Source: Empedobacter tilapiae (GTDB taxonomy: Bacteria > Bacteroidota > Bacteroidia > Flavobacteriales > Weeksellaceae). From it: a DNA stretch of 64,000 bases. The DNA lies in the NCBI RefSeq assembly GCF_004785645.1, contig NZ_SRPE01000010.1, positions 301 to 64,300 of the forward strand, read 5' to 3'. The notes under the pieces are model-generated. The model was not told the DNA's origin. It saw nothing but the letters and a program-made list of their open reading frames with translations, and searched no databases. Below, one piece after another: positions 24,396 through 33,738 of this stretch. The translations under genes and the position numbers were made by a program. How positions within the stretch are numbered: position 1 is the stretch's first letter; each line of letters starts with the position of its first letter.

Positions 24396-25340
24396 TTGAA
24401 GTATATAATATCATGTTTACTAATAGTATTCCTTTTTATTACATCACTATTAGTTGGTGTAAAAGAAGTGACACTACAAAGTATATTCAATAATATGAAT
24501 GATGAGCAATCTATCCTTATCATCAGTAGATTACCACGTACATTAGCTTTGATTCTTACAGGTATGGGACTAAGTATTGCTGGATTTGTGATGCAACAAT
24601 TAGCTCAAAATAAATTTGTTTCTCCTTCTACAATTGGAACAATAGAAGCTTCAAAATTCGGAATTTTAATAAGTCTTTTGCTATTTCCAACTTATGGATT
24701 AATTACAAAAACGACTATTTCATTTATCATTACTGCCTTATTTAGTATTCTTTTTATTATTTTAATACAACGTTTAAAAAACAAAAACATCATTTTTGTC
24801 CCACTTTTAGGAATTATGTTTGGATATATTATCAATGCTTTTGCTACATATTTTGCCTTCAAAAATAATATAGTGCAAAATATGGCAGGATGGTTAATTG
24901 GTGATTTTTCTAACATTCTACAAGGCAATTACGAATCATTATATTTCATTATTCCAGCAATTACAATTTTGTATTGTTATGCAAATGAGTTTGTGGTCTT
25001 GGGCATGGGTGAATCTTACGCAAAAAATTTAGGTTTAAATTACCAACAAGTATTAATGATTGGTTTAATCTGTGTTTCATTAACAGTTAGTATCATTGTC
25101 GTAAACGTTGGTGCAATACCTTTTGTCGGTTTAGTTGTCCCCAATATTATAAGCCTATTATATGGAGACAATCTCAAACGAATGTTACCACTTTCAGCCT
25201 TGTTTGGTGCGATATTTTTGTTAGCAGCAGATATTGTAGGAAGATGGATTATTTTCCCGTACGAACTTCCCATTGGTTTAACAGTAGGTGTCATTGGTGG
25301 AATTTTCTTTTTTGTCATTCTTTTAAAACGCAAGAATTAA
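24396..25340 (+). CDS. Siderophore ABC transporter permease 1 (FecCD family)
   Basis: The 314-aa product has about nine membrane helices and FecCD-family motifs (SRLPRTLALILTGMGLSIAG, NVGAIPFVGLVVPNI, ELPIGLTVGVIGG). The start used is a TTG, because no in-frame ATG lies close upstream and the N-terminus fits the family; exact start uncertain. It overlaps the second permease by 1 bp. The four-gene order permease, permease, ATPase, binding protein matches the CeuBCDE/YclNOPQ type, known for catecholate siderophores such as enterobactin derivatives or petrobactin. Confidence 0.9.
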   Translation: MKYIISCLLIVFLFITSLLVGVKEVTLQSIFNNMNDEQSILIISRLPRTLALILTGMGLSIAGFVMQQLAQNKFVSPSTIGTIEASKFGILISLLLFPTYGLITKTTISFIITALFSILFIILIQRLKNKNIIFVPLLGIMFGYIINAFATYFAFKNNIVQNMAGWLIGDFSNILQGNYESLYFIIPAITILYCYANEFVVLGMGESYAKNLGLNYQQVLMIGLICVSLTVSIIVVNVGAIPFVGLVVPNIISLLYGDNLKRMLPLSALFGAIFLLAADIVGRWIIFPYELPIGLTVGVIGGIFFFVILLKRKN

Positions 25341-26293
25341 TGAAAACAAAGAATTTAAAACTTTACATTTTACTCTTACTTTTTATTGGGTCAGGATTAT
25401 TATTCTTAGGATATAGTATTGGATCTCATTACGAATATATTCTTCCAAAACGATTAATCCGATTGACGACTATGATATTAGTTGCTGTGGCAGTTGCTTA
25501 TTCTTCATTAATCTTTCAAACCATTACAAATAATCGTATCCTAACACCTGCTATTATGGGATACGAATCAGTATTTATATTAATTCAGACCATAATTATT
25601 TACATCTATGGAGATGTTACTTTTCGAACAATTACAGAAACCAATAATTTCTTTATTGCAATTGGCGGAATGCTGTTATTTTCTATCATTTTGTACTTTA
25701 TTCTCTTCCGAAAAGGAAAACAAAATATCTATTTGCTTTTATTAATCGGAATTGTATTAGGAACACTTTTCGAAAAAGTAAGTCAGTTTTTCCAAATCAT
25801 TCTTGATCCGAATGAATTTTCAATGTTAGAAACCAATCTTTTTGTTTCATTCAATAAAATGAACACCGATTTATTAGTAATCGGAACTATTTTAACAAGT
25901 GTTGCTCTCCTATTACTTCATCCTTTTTTGAAATATTTGGATGTCATCGCTCTTGGAAAAGAACATGCCATTAATTTGGGATTGGATTACGAAAAATTAA
26001 TTCGATTCTACATGATGATTATTTGTGTATTAGTTTCTGTTTCTACTGCTTTAGTTGGACCGATTGCGTTTTTAGGAATCATGGTCACGAACATTTGTTA
26101 TGAATTATTTCCTACAAATAAGCATCAAAAAACGGTTTGGTATTGTTCTGCTATTGGCTGTATCATCTTGTTTTTAGGACAATTTTTAGTAGAACATGTT
26201 TTCAATTTTTCTACCACCACAAGTATCATCATTAATTTTATAGGTGGCATTTATTTTATCTATTTAATTCTAAAATCAACACAAAAGAAATGA
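25340..26293 (+). CDS. Siderophore ABC transporter permease 2 (FecCD family)
   Basis: With the start at 25340 (MKTKNLKLYILLLLFIG), overlapping the previous stop in TAATG, the product is 317 aa with about nine membrane helices. It has the second-permease features of the CeuC/YclO branch (SLIFQTITNNRILTPAIMGY, ALGKEHAINLGLDYEKLIR, VGPIAFLGIMVTNICYELF). Together with the first permease it forms the heterodimeric channel. It overlaps the ATPase gene by 4 bp (ATGA). Confidence 0.9.
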   Translation: MKTKNLKLYILLLLFIGSGLLFLGYSIGSHYEYILPKRLIRLTTMILVAVAVAYSSLIFQTITNNRILTPAIMGYESVFILIQTIIIYIYGDVTFRTITETNNFFIAIGGMLLFSIILYFILFRKGKQNIYLLLLIGIVLGTLFEKVSQFFQIILDPNEFSMLETNLFVSFNKMNTDLLVIGTILTSVALLLLHPFLKYLDVIALGKEHAINLGLDYEKLIRFYMMIICVLVSVSTALVGPIAFLGIMVTNICYELFPTNKHQKTVWYCSAIGCIILFLGQFLVEHVFNFSTTTSIIINFIGGIYFIYLILKSTQKK

Positions 26294-27048
26294 TCGAAAT
26301 AAAAGAAATAGAAAAACAATATGGCAATCAAAAAGTCTTGCAAGACATCAATCTTACGCTACCTAAAAATCAATTAATCTCGTTGATTGGACCAAACGGA
26401 GCAGGAAAAAGTACGCTGTTGTCGATTGCAAGTCGATTGCTACATCAAGACAAAGGAACTGTTATTTTGGAAGACAAATTATTAACCGATTTTAAGAGCA
26501 ATGCGTTGGCAAAACAATTGGCAATTCTGAAGCAATCCAATCACATGGAACTTCGCTTAACGATAGAGGATTTGGTTGCTTTTGGTCGATTTCCATATTC
26601 AAAAGGGAAATTAACCGCTTTGGATCAGGAAAAAATTAACGACGCATTAGTTTTTTGTTCATTGGAAGATATTAAAACAAAATTTTTAGATGAACTAAGT
26701 GGAGGACAAAAACAGCGAGCTTTTTTGGCAATGATTATTGCGCAAGACACCGATTACATTTTCTTAGATGAACCTTTGAATAATTTGGATATGAAATTAT
26801 CAGTTCAGATTATGCAAATGTTGAAACGATTGGTTTTGGAGAAAAAGAAAACTATCGTAATTGTAATTCACGAAATCAATTTTGCAGCCAACTATTCCGA
26901 TTATATTGTTGGAATGAAAAATGGTAAAATATTCAACCAAGGTAAAGCATTAGAAGTAATTACTACAAAAAATTTAGAAAATCTATTCGATATGAAATTT
27001 GAAATTATAGAATATAACGGAACTAAAATTTGCAACTATTTTAAATAA
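26290..27048 (+). CDS. Siderophore ABC transporter ATPase
   Basis: The 252-aa product has a complete ABC ATPase domain: Walker A GPNGAGKST (about 34-42), signature LSGGQKQR (about 137-144), Walker B YIFLDEP (about 157-163) and the switch histidine in VIVIHEINFA. It powers the import of ferric siderophore through the two FecCD permeases. Start and stop overlaps indicate tight co-translation. Confidence 0.93.
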   Translation: MIEIKEIEKQYGNQKVLQDINLTLPKNQLISLIGPNGAGKSTLLSIASRLLHQDKGTVILEDKLLTDFKSNALAKQLAILKQSNHMELRLTIEDLVAFGRFPYSKGKLTALDQEKINDALVFCSLEDIKTKFLDELSGGQKQRAFLAMIIAQDTDYIFLDEPLNNLDMKLSVQIMQMLKRLVLEKKKTIVIVIHEINFAANYSDYIVGMKNGKIFNQGKALEVITTKNLENLFDMKFEIIEYNGTKICNYFK

Positions 27049-27054
27049 ATTTAT

Positions 27055-27993
27055 ATGAAAAAAATACACATTGCCCTAGCTTTGGCTATCGGAGTCATCA
27101 TTACATCTTGTGGTGATAAAAAAGAAAAAAACGTAGAAAATGCAACAAATACAATAGAAATCGTGCATGCTTTAGACACTGTTTCGGTAAACATACAACC
27201 TAAAAAAGTGGTTGCTTTTGACATTGGAGCAATGGAAACATTGAATGAAATAGGAATAAAACCTGTTGGTGTACCTTTGGAATTTATTCCAGAACATTTA
27301 AAGTTTCTGAAAGATGACAAATCGATTATAGATGTAGGTTCGATGATGGAACCTAATTTTGAGAAAATCTATGCAGCTCAGCCCGATTTAATTGTTATTT
27401 CTGCTCGTTCAGAAAAATTTTACAAGCAACTTTCTGAAATTGCACCAACCATTTTTACGCAAGTGGACAACAAGGATTATGTGAATAGTTTCGAGAAAAA
27501 TAATTTGATGCTTGGAAAAATATTTGGTCAAGAAGAAAAAATTCAAAAACGGATCCATGATCTAAAATCTCTAATAAATTCTTCAAGAGATGAAATTAGT
27601 AAATCAGACAAAAAAGGATTAGTAATTCTTTACAATAAAGGTAAATTTAGTGCATATGGAAAAAATTCAAGATTTGGATTTATTCATGATGTGATGGGTG
27701 TGAAACCAATTGATCAAACATTAGAAGTCGCAACTCACGGTCAGCCTATTTCCAATGAATTTATAGAAACTACCAACCCAGATTACTTGTTTATTCTAGA
27801 TCGTTCAGCGGTAGTTAATGGCATCAAAACGAATAAAAATGAAATCGAAAACGCATTAATAAAAAGAACAAATGCATATAAAAATAACAACATTATTTAC
27901 CTAGATCCACAGATTTGGTATTTATCTGGAGGTGGATTGACATCAACAGAACAGATGATAAATGATATCAAACAAGCCGTTTTAAAGATATAA
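27055..27993 (+). CDS. Siderophore-binding lipoprotein of the ABC importer (CeuE/YclQ-like)
   Basis: The 312-aa product begins with a lipoprotein signal (lipobox ITSC, Cys19), tethering it to the inner membrane facing the periplasm. The mature part is a class III binding fold with the CeuE/YclQ pattern: QPKKVVAFDIGAMETLNEIG near the start, QPDLIVISARSEKFYKQLSE, and YLDPQIWYLSGGGLTS at the end. CeuE-type proteins bind ferric catecholates through Tyr, Arg and His residues; matching residues need alignment. It lies 6 bp after the ATPase gene. Confidence 0.9.
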   Translation: MKKIHIALALAIGVIITSCGDKKEKNVENATNTIEIVHALDTVSVNIQPKKVVAFDIGAMETLNEIGIKPVGVPLEFIPEHLKFLKDDKSIIDVGSMMEPNFEKIYAAQPDLIVISARSEKFYKQLSEIAPTIFTQVDNKDYVNSFEKNNLMLGKIFGQEEKIQKRIHDLKSLINSSRDEISKSDKKGLVILYNKGKFSAYGKNSRFGFIHDVMGVKPIDQTLEVATHGQPISNEFIETTNPDYLFILDRSAVVNGIKTNKNEIENALIKRTNAYKNNNIIYLDPQIWYLSGGGLTSTEQMINDIKQAVLKI

Positions 27994-27996
27994 AAA

Positions 27997-28806
27997 ATGG
28001 AGACACCTAAAATACATCGAGACAAGTTTGTGCTCGAAAAAAAAGAATGGATTACGCCGCATATGATTCGTATTACGCTAAAAGGCGATGTACAACCGTA
28101 TAAAAACTGTATTGTCGGAGTTAATAATAAAATTTTTATTCCGCCAATGGGACAAAAGAAAGTACATTTTTCGGAAACAAATCCTGAAACTAGAGAACTT
28201 ATTTTACCTCCAGAAGAAGTAAGGCCAAGTTTGCGAACGTATACCCACCGTGGAATTGATTTGAAAAACAATCATTTAATTGTTGATTTTGTAAATCATG
28301 GAGAAAATGGCCCCGCTTCATATTGGGCTTTACATGCGGAGATTGGCGATGAATTAGGCGTTGCGATGAAGTTGAAAGACGCTCCACTTCATCCACAAGC
28401 TGATTGGTATTTTTTTATTGGCGATGCAACTGCATTACCCGTTATCAGTTGTATTTTAGAAGCCTTACCGAAAAATGCAAAAGGAAAAGTACTTCTTGAA
28501 ATCCCTACAAAAAAAGATGAACAATCGCTTGTAAAACCTGAAGGAATAGACATTTCTTGGATATATAACGAACATCCCGAGAACGGAAGTGAATTAGCTA
28601 TATTGACAAAGCAAATTGAACTTCCAATTGTCAACTCTAAATTTGCATACGTAGCTGCCGAATTTGCTACCGTAAAAGATTTACGTCAGTATTTTAAGAA
28701 GGAATTAGAATGGTCATCATCTGAATTATATGCCTATTCATACTGGAAAGCTGGAGTTGCAGAAGATAAATCAACATCTGAAAGACAGAACGAAAAAAGA
28801 ACTTAA
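27997..28806 (+). CDS. Siderophore-interacting protein (ferric-siderophore reductase)
   Basis: The 269-aa product is the last gene of the importer operon (3-bp gap). It has the SIP layout: FAD-binding barrel with a LRTYTHRGIDL motif and VNHGENGPASYWAL block, then an NAD(P)H domain (FIGDATALPVISCILEAL) and the ending SYWKAGVAEDK. Members release Fe from imported siderophores by reduction in the cytoplasm, so the operon covers import and iron release. It is the closest paralogue of 12422-13213. Confidence 0.92.
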   Translation: METPKIHRDKFVLEKKEWITPHMIRITLKGDVQPYKNCIVGVNNKIFIPPMGQKKVHFSETNPETRELILPPEEVRPSLRTYTHRGIDLKNNHLIVDFVNHGENGPASYWALHAEIGDELGVAMKLKDAPLHPQADWYFFIGDATALPVISCILEALPKNAKGKVLLEIPTKKDEQSLVKPEGIDISWIYNEHPENGSELAILTKQIELPIVNSKFAYVAAEFATVKDLRQYFKKELEWSSSELYAYSYWKAGVAEDKSTSERQNEKRT

Positions 28807-28824
28807 AAGACTTTATTTAATATT

Positions 28825-28866
28825 AAAAACCTCGAAGTTATTATTGTAAATAATTTTGAGGTTTTT
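28825..28866. terminator. Bidirectional terminator between the importer operon and the AraC gene
   Basis: AAAAACCTC (28825-28833) pairs with GAGGTTTTT (28858-28866), with a further imperfect inner stem (AAGTTATTA with AAATAATTT). Both ends carry A/T runs, so it can stop transcription from the operon and from the opposite gene at 28953-29981. Confidence 0.75.
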
Positions 28867-28952
28867 AATATTATTTATATTTACTTTAAAATCATTTTAA
28901 ACTCCAAAAAAAATATTATTCACCTTTTAGTTTAGTTCTGTAAATAGAATAA

Positions 28953-29981
28953 TTAATCTATATTAAACTTCTTTAAAGAAGTTCTTGTATTCATCTTTTT
29001 CAAGAGATTATTTTCATTTCTTATTATGCTTGGTGAATAACTATAGTATTTTTTAAATGCATTGCTAAAATTAGAAAGGTTAATATAACCACATTTCTGA
29101 CTCACCTCTTCAATAGTTAATTCTGTATCGAGCAGATAATGTTTAGCTTCATTCATTCTTAAATCTTGTAAATAACCAAAAACAGTTGTTCCAAAAACAC
29201 TCTTAAATCCAACTTTTAATTTTGTTTCATTAATTCCTATTTTTTTAGAAATTTCTTTTATTGTTAGTGGATGATTAATGTCTGCATGTATCAATTGAGC
29301 TGCGTATTTTATACAATCGATATCTCGTGTAGAAAGTTTAATTGAATAATTATCATTCAAACATTCAAAACTATATGCAATAATCTCTCTAACTTTTGAT
29401 TCTATATACATTTTGCGAATAAATCCTTCATAACAACAATATTGAATATCTTGAATAGCTAATAAAATTTTTGAATTTAGGCTTATTGCATTATCTGTAA
29501 GTCCAACACTTTTATGTTGCACAATTTGATTAAGAAATTTATCTAACATTTTATTTTCACCTTCATACTCGTTAAGCATTTTTATTGGAAAATGAATATC
29601 AAACGTGTTATAATTTATTTCTTTACAAAAAATTATTTCAGATTTTTCATCACTTGGTTCTACATATATCATGTTACCTGTCATAGGAGCTACTACTTGA
29701 GACGTAGTAATAGGATTTTTATAATTAATTCCTGATCCTGAAAGGTTGAAATGTAGCTCTAAAAATGATTCTTTAGTAAAACAATCGAGTATCACATCGT
29801 CTTTCATGCAATAATTAGCTTTTACTACAACCAAATCATCTTTTACTACTTCCTGATTTATAGACGTACTTAAATGATAATTCCTAAAATAATTATCTTT
29901 TACTCCAATATCTGAAATCGAAAAATGATCTTGATTATTAATCATTTCTATGAAATCTAAAACGTCCACTCTATAACTCAT
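28953..29981 (-). CDS. AraC-family regulator of the PchR type
   Basis: The 342-aa product has a large N-terminal sensing domain and a C-terminal double helix-turn-helix (about 240-325; LTIKEISKKIGINETKLKVG and LTIEEVSQKCGYINLSNFSN). The length and KFKSVFGTTVFGYLQ-style linker fit PchR/YbtA-type regulators, which activate siderophore-uptake genes when a ferric siderophore enters the cell. Its position between the importer operon and a TonB-receptor gene, transcribed divergently from the latter, supports that role. Confidence 0.85.
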   Translation of the reverse strand: MSYRVDVLDFIEMINNQDHFSISDIGVKDNYFRNYHLSTSINQEVVKDDLVVVKANYCMKDDVILDCFTKESFLELHFNLSGSGINYKNPITTSQVVAPMTGNMIYVEPSDEKSEIIFCKEINYNTFDIHFPIKMLNEYEGENKMLDKFLNQIVQHKSVGLTDNAISLNSKILLAIQDIQYCCYEGFIRKMYIESKVREIIAYSFECLNDNYSIKLSTRDIDCIKYAAQLIHADINHPLTIKEISKKIGINETKLKVGFKSVFGTTVFGYLQDLRMNEAKHYLLDTELTIEEVSQKCGYINLSNFSNAFKKYYSYSPSIIRNENNLLKKMNTRTSLKKFNID

Positions 29982-30042
29982 ACAAACCTTTTTTAGTAAA
30001 AATTAAAACCATATTAGTAACAATGGAATAACATCTACAGGA

Positions 30043-30086
30043 TATTTTTGCATAAATATATATTATTTAAATTTATTCCAAATAAA
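30043..30086 (+). promoter_or_regulatory. Promoter and iron-box candidate of the first TonB receptor
   Basis: The -7 element TATTTTTG lies at 30043-30050. Downstream of the expected start (near 30056), the 15-mer TTTATTCCAAATAAA at 30072-30086 matches the motif at 24375-24389 and 37775-37789 (consensus TTTA[G/T]TC[T/C]AAAT[A/T]AA). No clear -33 TTTG is present, which would fit an activator-dependent promoter. Confidence 0.45.
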
Positions 30087-30089
30087 AAT

Positions 30090-32465
30090 ATGATTAAATA
30101 CTTCTTACTTTTATTTTTCATTAACTCAACAGCGTTTGCTTGCAATATTTCTTTCACGGTGAATAAAAATAATGGTATTTCAATACCAAACGCTTCACTA
30201 GTTATTGACAATAAGAAGTTAACTTTAAATTCAAACGGAAAAACAGATATTCTTGATCTAGATAAAGGAACATATTTCATCGAAATCTATGAAAACGATG
30301 AGCTTATCGATACTCAAACATTAAATATTGATTGCAAGACAATACATTATCAGATTATTGTTCAAAGCGATACTACTACTGAAAAGCTTGAAGAAGTTAT
30401 TATACATTCGCAGTCAATTAAGCAAAAATTAGAAAGTTCTCCTTTCTCTGTTCAGATTATCGATATGAAAACCTTATATGATAGATCAGGTGATGTTGGT
30501 AATCTTCTTAACCAAGCAGCAGGAATAAAAATTCGTACCAACGGAAATCTAGGCTCTGAAACTCAAATAAATCTTGGAGGTTTACAAGGAAAAGCCATTC
30601 GAATATTCAAAGATGGAATACCTGTGGAGCTATTTGGTCATGGTTTTAATATTGGAACAATACCAACCAATATGCTAGAACGCGTCGAAATATACAAAGG
30701 AACAATGCCTGTTTATTTAGCTTCTGATGCTTTAGGAGGAGGAATCAACTTGGTAACACGAAACCCTACTTCTAATCTGATGGAAGTTTCTTATGAAATA
30801 GGATCTTTTAACACTCATCGAGCTACAGCAAACGTTTTTATTAAAGGTAAAAATCCCTCGTATTATGTTGGATTAAACTCAGCTTATAATTATTCCGATA
30901 ACAATTACAAGATCAACACTCCATTTATTAATTTTGAAACAGGACAGAAATATTACAAAGAAGTAAACCGATTCCATGATGCTACAAAGTCTTATTATGG
31001 AGAAGTTTTTACAGGAATTCGAGGCAAAAAATGGGCTGATGATTTAAGATTTTCTTTCATCTTTTCAGATTTCTATAAAGAGATACAAAATGATAGTGAA
31101 ATGGGAAAGGTTTATGGAAAACCTTTTAACAAAGAACAAAATTATGCTGCATTAATAGCCTTTAAAAAAGAATTGCTTGACAAAAGATTAAAAATAAATT
31201 CAACGTTTAATTACAGTCATTTCAATACCAGACTCATTGATACAGCAACTGTTCGTTACGATTGGGATGGAAAAATTATCTTGAGGGATCAAGTTATAGG
31301 AGAAATCAATAAAGGAGGCAGTAATCAACGCTTACATTATGATCTTTTTTCAAGTAGAATTAGTGCTTCTTATGAAATAAAAAACAACCATTTTATTGAA
31401 TTAGGTGAACTTTTCTATTATCAAAGAAGGAAAGGAAGTGATCCTTTAGGAGCTGTTTCTCCAGTTTACAATATTGATGTTTTGACTATTCCGGCAACTT
31501 ATCAAAAAAACATCTTAGCACTTGCTTTGCGTTCGCTGTGGTTGGATAAAAAAGTTGAAAGTATTCTCGCTGTTAAACATTACAATAGTAAAACAGAAGG
31601 TTTTACCACTGATAAATTCAATTTTGCCTGGCAGTCTTCCAAATCGAATAATTTACTGGGTTATTTGGGAGGTTTTAAGTGGAACAATGATCAATTTCTC
31701 TCTAAGCTATCTTACGAATACGCTACGCGTTTACCGGATGAATTTGAAGTATTTGGAGACGGAGTCTTAATCAAAGAAAATCTTGATCTCAATCCGGAGA
31801 AAAGTCATAATGTCAATTTAAACGCTCAATATGTCTATGGCAACAAAAAAAACAATGGAACTATTGCGACAAATCTTTTCTACCGTAAAGTGAAAGATGC
31901 TATTTTTTTACAACCTGATATTCCTTATAACCGTTACATCAATTTTCATCAGGTTGAAATCAAAGGAATTGAAATTGAAGCAACTTATAACATAAACAAT
32001 CAAATTGATTTCGGTTTCAATGGAACATATCAAGATATTCGTCGTATAAACGAAAAGCCAGAATTTAAAATATACGAAGGTTCACGTGTTGCGAATATTC
32101 CTTTTTTATTTGGAAATGTCTTTTTAAATGGCCATCTCAACAATATCTTAAAAACTAAAGACCGGTTGAGCTTGCGATGGAACCTTAATTATGTGCATCG
32201 TTTTTACTTAACTGATATTCCTAAAAGCCAAGAGCCTTCTCTTTTCGGAGAAGCGACAGAAGTTAGTTCAGAACTAATTATTCCTAACGATGGAAGATTA
32301 GGACAATTTTCGCATGACATCGGTCTTTATTATCAATTTTCTAACAAAAAAATCAGAACATCTTTAGAGATAATGAACCTTGGAAATGTAAAACTTTATG
32401 ACAATTTCAATGTACAAAAACCTGGACGTTCTATTCATTTTAAAATCATTTATAATTTTTTTTAA
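30090..32465 (+). CDS. TonB-dependent receptor (XusA-like)
   Basis: With the start at 30090 (MIKYFLLLFFINSTAFAC), the 791-aa product has a signal peptide, an N-terminal carboxypeptidase-like domain (about 20-100), a plug (about 110-235; GNLLNQAAGIKIRTNGNLG) and a 22-strand barrel ending in aromatic Phe. It imports substrates across the outer membrane with energy from TonB. The DUF4374 lipoprotein directly behind it matches the XusA-XusB order of Bacteroides, which takes up foreign siderophores. It lies opposite the PchR-like gene. Confidence 0.9.
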   Translation: MIKYFLLLFFINSTAFACNISFTVNKNNGISIPNASLVIDNKKLTLNSNGKTDILDLDKGTYFIEIYENDELIDTQTLNIDCKTIHYQIIVQSDTTTEKLEEVIIHSQSIKQKLESSPFSVQIIDMKTLYDRSGDVGNLLNQAAGIKIRTNGNLGSETQINLGGLQGKAIRIFKDGIPVELFGHGFNIGTIPTNMLERVEIYKGTMPVYLASDALGGGINLVTRNPTSNLMEVSYEIGSFNTHRATANVFIKGKNPSYYVGLNSAYNYSDNNYKINTPFINFETGQKYYKEVNRFHDATKSYYGEVFTGIRGKKWADDLRFSFIFSDFYKEIQNDSEMGKVYGKPFNKEQNYAALIAFKKELLDKRLKINSTFNYSHFNTRLIDTATVRYDWDGKIILRDQVIGEINKGGSNQRLHYDLFSSRISASYEIKNNHFIELGELFYYQRRKGSDPLGAVSPVYNIDVLTIPATYQKNILALALRSLWLDKKVESILAVKHYNSKTEGFTTDKFNFAWQSSKSNNLLGYLGGFKWNNDQFLSKLSYEYATRLPDEFEVFGDGVLIKENLDLNPEKSHNVNLNAQYVYGNKKNNGTIATNLFYRKVKDAIFLQPDIPYNRYINFHQVEIKGIEIEATYNINNQIDFGFNGTYQDIRRINEKPEFKIYEGSRVANIPFLFGNVFLNGHLNNILKTKDRLSLRWNLNYVHRFYLTDIPKSQEPSLFGEATEVSSELIIPNDGRLGQFSHDIGLYYQFSNKKIRTSLEIMNLGNVKLYDNFNVQKPGRSIHFKIIYNFF

Positions 32466-32478
32466 ATCATTCAAAATC

Positions 32479-33735
32479 ATGAAAAAATTTTCATTAAAAC
32501 TTATTGCAACAGTAGTATTATCAACCTCTTTTCTATATTCATGTAAAAGTGATGATGATTCCACAACAGATCCAAATCCAACCGAAAATACGGATGCTCT
32601 TCCAAAAGACGAAACATGGGTTATTTTCAACGGTACTGAAAAATGGTCAGGAGGAATTTATGCACTGGGCGATAATAAAGCACGAGAGATTAATCTATCT
32701 ACTATTCCTTTCTATCAGTTGGGATATTCCGCTGGAGGTCGTGTAATCAATAATGTATTATACAAAAAAGATGGCGCTGTTTCTAGTGACATCGGAATTT
32801 CTAAATATAAACTAGAATCAGGAAAATTTTCAGCCAATGGTTTTATCAGTACCCCAAACAATACTTATGAAACAAATTATTTAGTTGTAAGTTCCTCTGA
32901 AGGTTATTATTGGGATCTTTCTGTTGGTGGATTAAAAATTCAGAAATTCAATCCTGAAACAATGCAACGAACTGGAGAAATAGATCTTTCATCATTATCA
33001 AATGGTAGCCCTTATGAAGCCACAGGTCAATTAATTTTAGCTAAAAGAGATAATAAATTATATGTTGATGTACAACACGGAACACGAGGAACAGCATGGC
33101 AGGTTACCCCTACTATTCAAAAAGCTGAAATTGCAGTATATGATTTAGGTACAAATAAAATAGAAAATGTTACAGCATATACAGGAGCAACCAACCTTGG
33201 TTTATTTGCCGATCATATTTTATGGAGTATAGATGAAATTACCAAAGATTTGTATGTCGTTGCAGTTGGTGATATGAAAGCACAAACACCAGAATCAACG
33301 ATATTACGTATCAAAAATGGCGAAACAAAATTTGATCCCAACTTCGAATTGAAAATATCAGATTATCAATACCCAAGTGATTTTAATAGAATTTTTGCAT
33401 ACAATAATAAAATTTATACTACAATTTCTAGTAGACCTACATCTTACTACGGAGGAGGACAACATGGCGTTAGTTACAGACAGGATATTTGGTATTGGAC
33501 AGAAATTGATGTAAACAGTAAAAAAGCAACAAGGTTAGAAATGCTTCCTGATAACTTCTATTCATATCAAAATCCATTTTATCACAAAGGAAATATTTAC
33601 TTTATCTCGAACAATACGACTGAAAATTTCGCAGGTGCTTACCAATATAATCCTCAGACAGGAAAAATAAAAGAAACATTCCGTCTAAAAGGTAGTGGTC
33701 GATTAATGGGCTTTAATATTATTGATAACAAATAA
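32479..33735 (+). CDS. DUF4374-type surface lipoprotein (XusB-like)
   Basis: I place the start at 32479 (MKKFSLKLIATVVLS), giving 418 aa. The lipobox (FLYSC, about residue 20) is followed by an acidic stretch (KSDDDSTTDPNPTEN) of the kind that marks surface-exported lipoproteins in Bacteroidota. The rest is a beta-propeller-like domain (DETWVIFNGTEKWSGGIYAL, GSGRLMGFNI). As in XusB, it probably captures a ferric siderophore at the surface and passes it to the receptor 14 bp upstream. Function is by family and order. Confidence 0.85.
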   Translation: MKKFSLKLIATVVLSTSFLYSCKSDDDSTTDPNPTENTDALPKDETWVIFNGTEKWSGGIYALGDNKAREINLSTIPFYQLGYSAGGRVINNVLYKKDGAVSSDIGISKYKLESGKFSANGFISTPNNTYETNYLVVSSSEGYYWDLSVGGLKIQKFNPETMQRTGEIDLSSLSNGSPYEATGQLILAKRDNKLYVDVQHGTRGTAWQVTPTIQKAEIAVYDLGTNKIENVTAYTGATNLGLFADHILWSIDEITKDLYVVAVGDMKAQTPESTILRIKNGETKFDPNFELKISDYQYPSDFNRIFAYNNKIYTTISSRPTSYYGGGQHGVSYRQDIWYWTEIDVNSKKATRLEMLPDNFYSYQNPFYHKGNIYFISNNTTENFAGAYQYNPQTGKIKETFRLKGSGRLMGFNIIDNK

Positions 33736-33738
33736 AAC

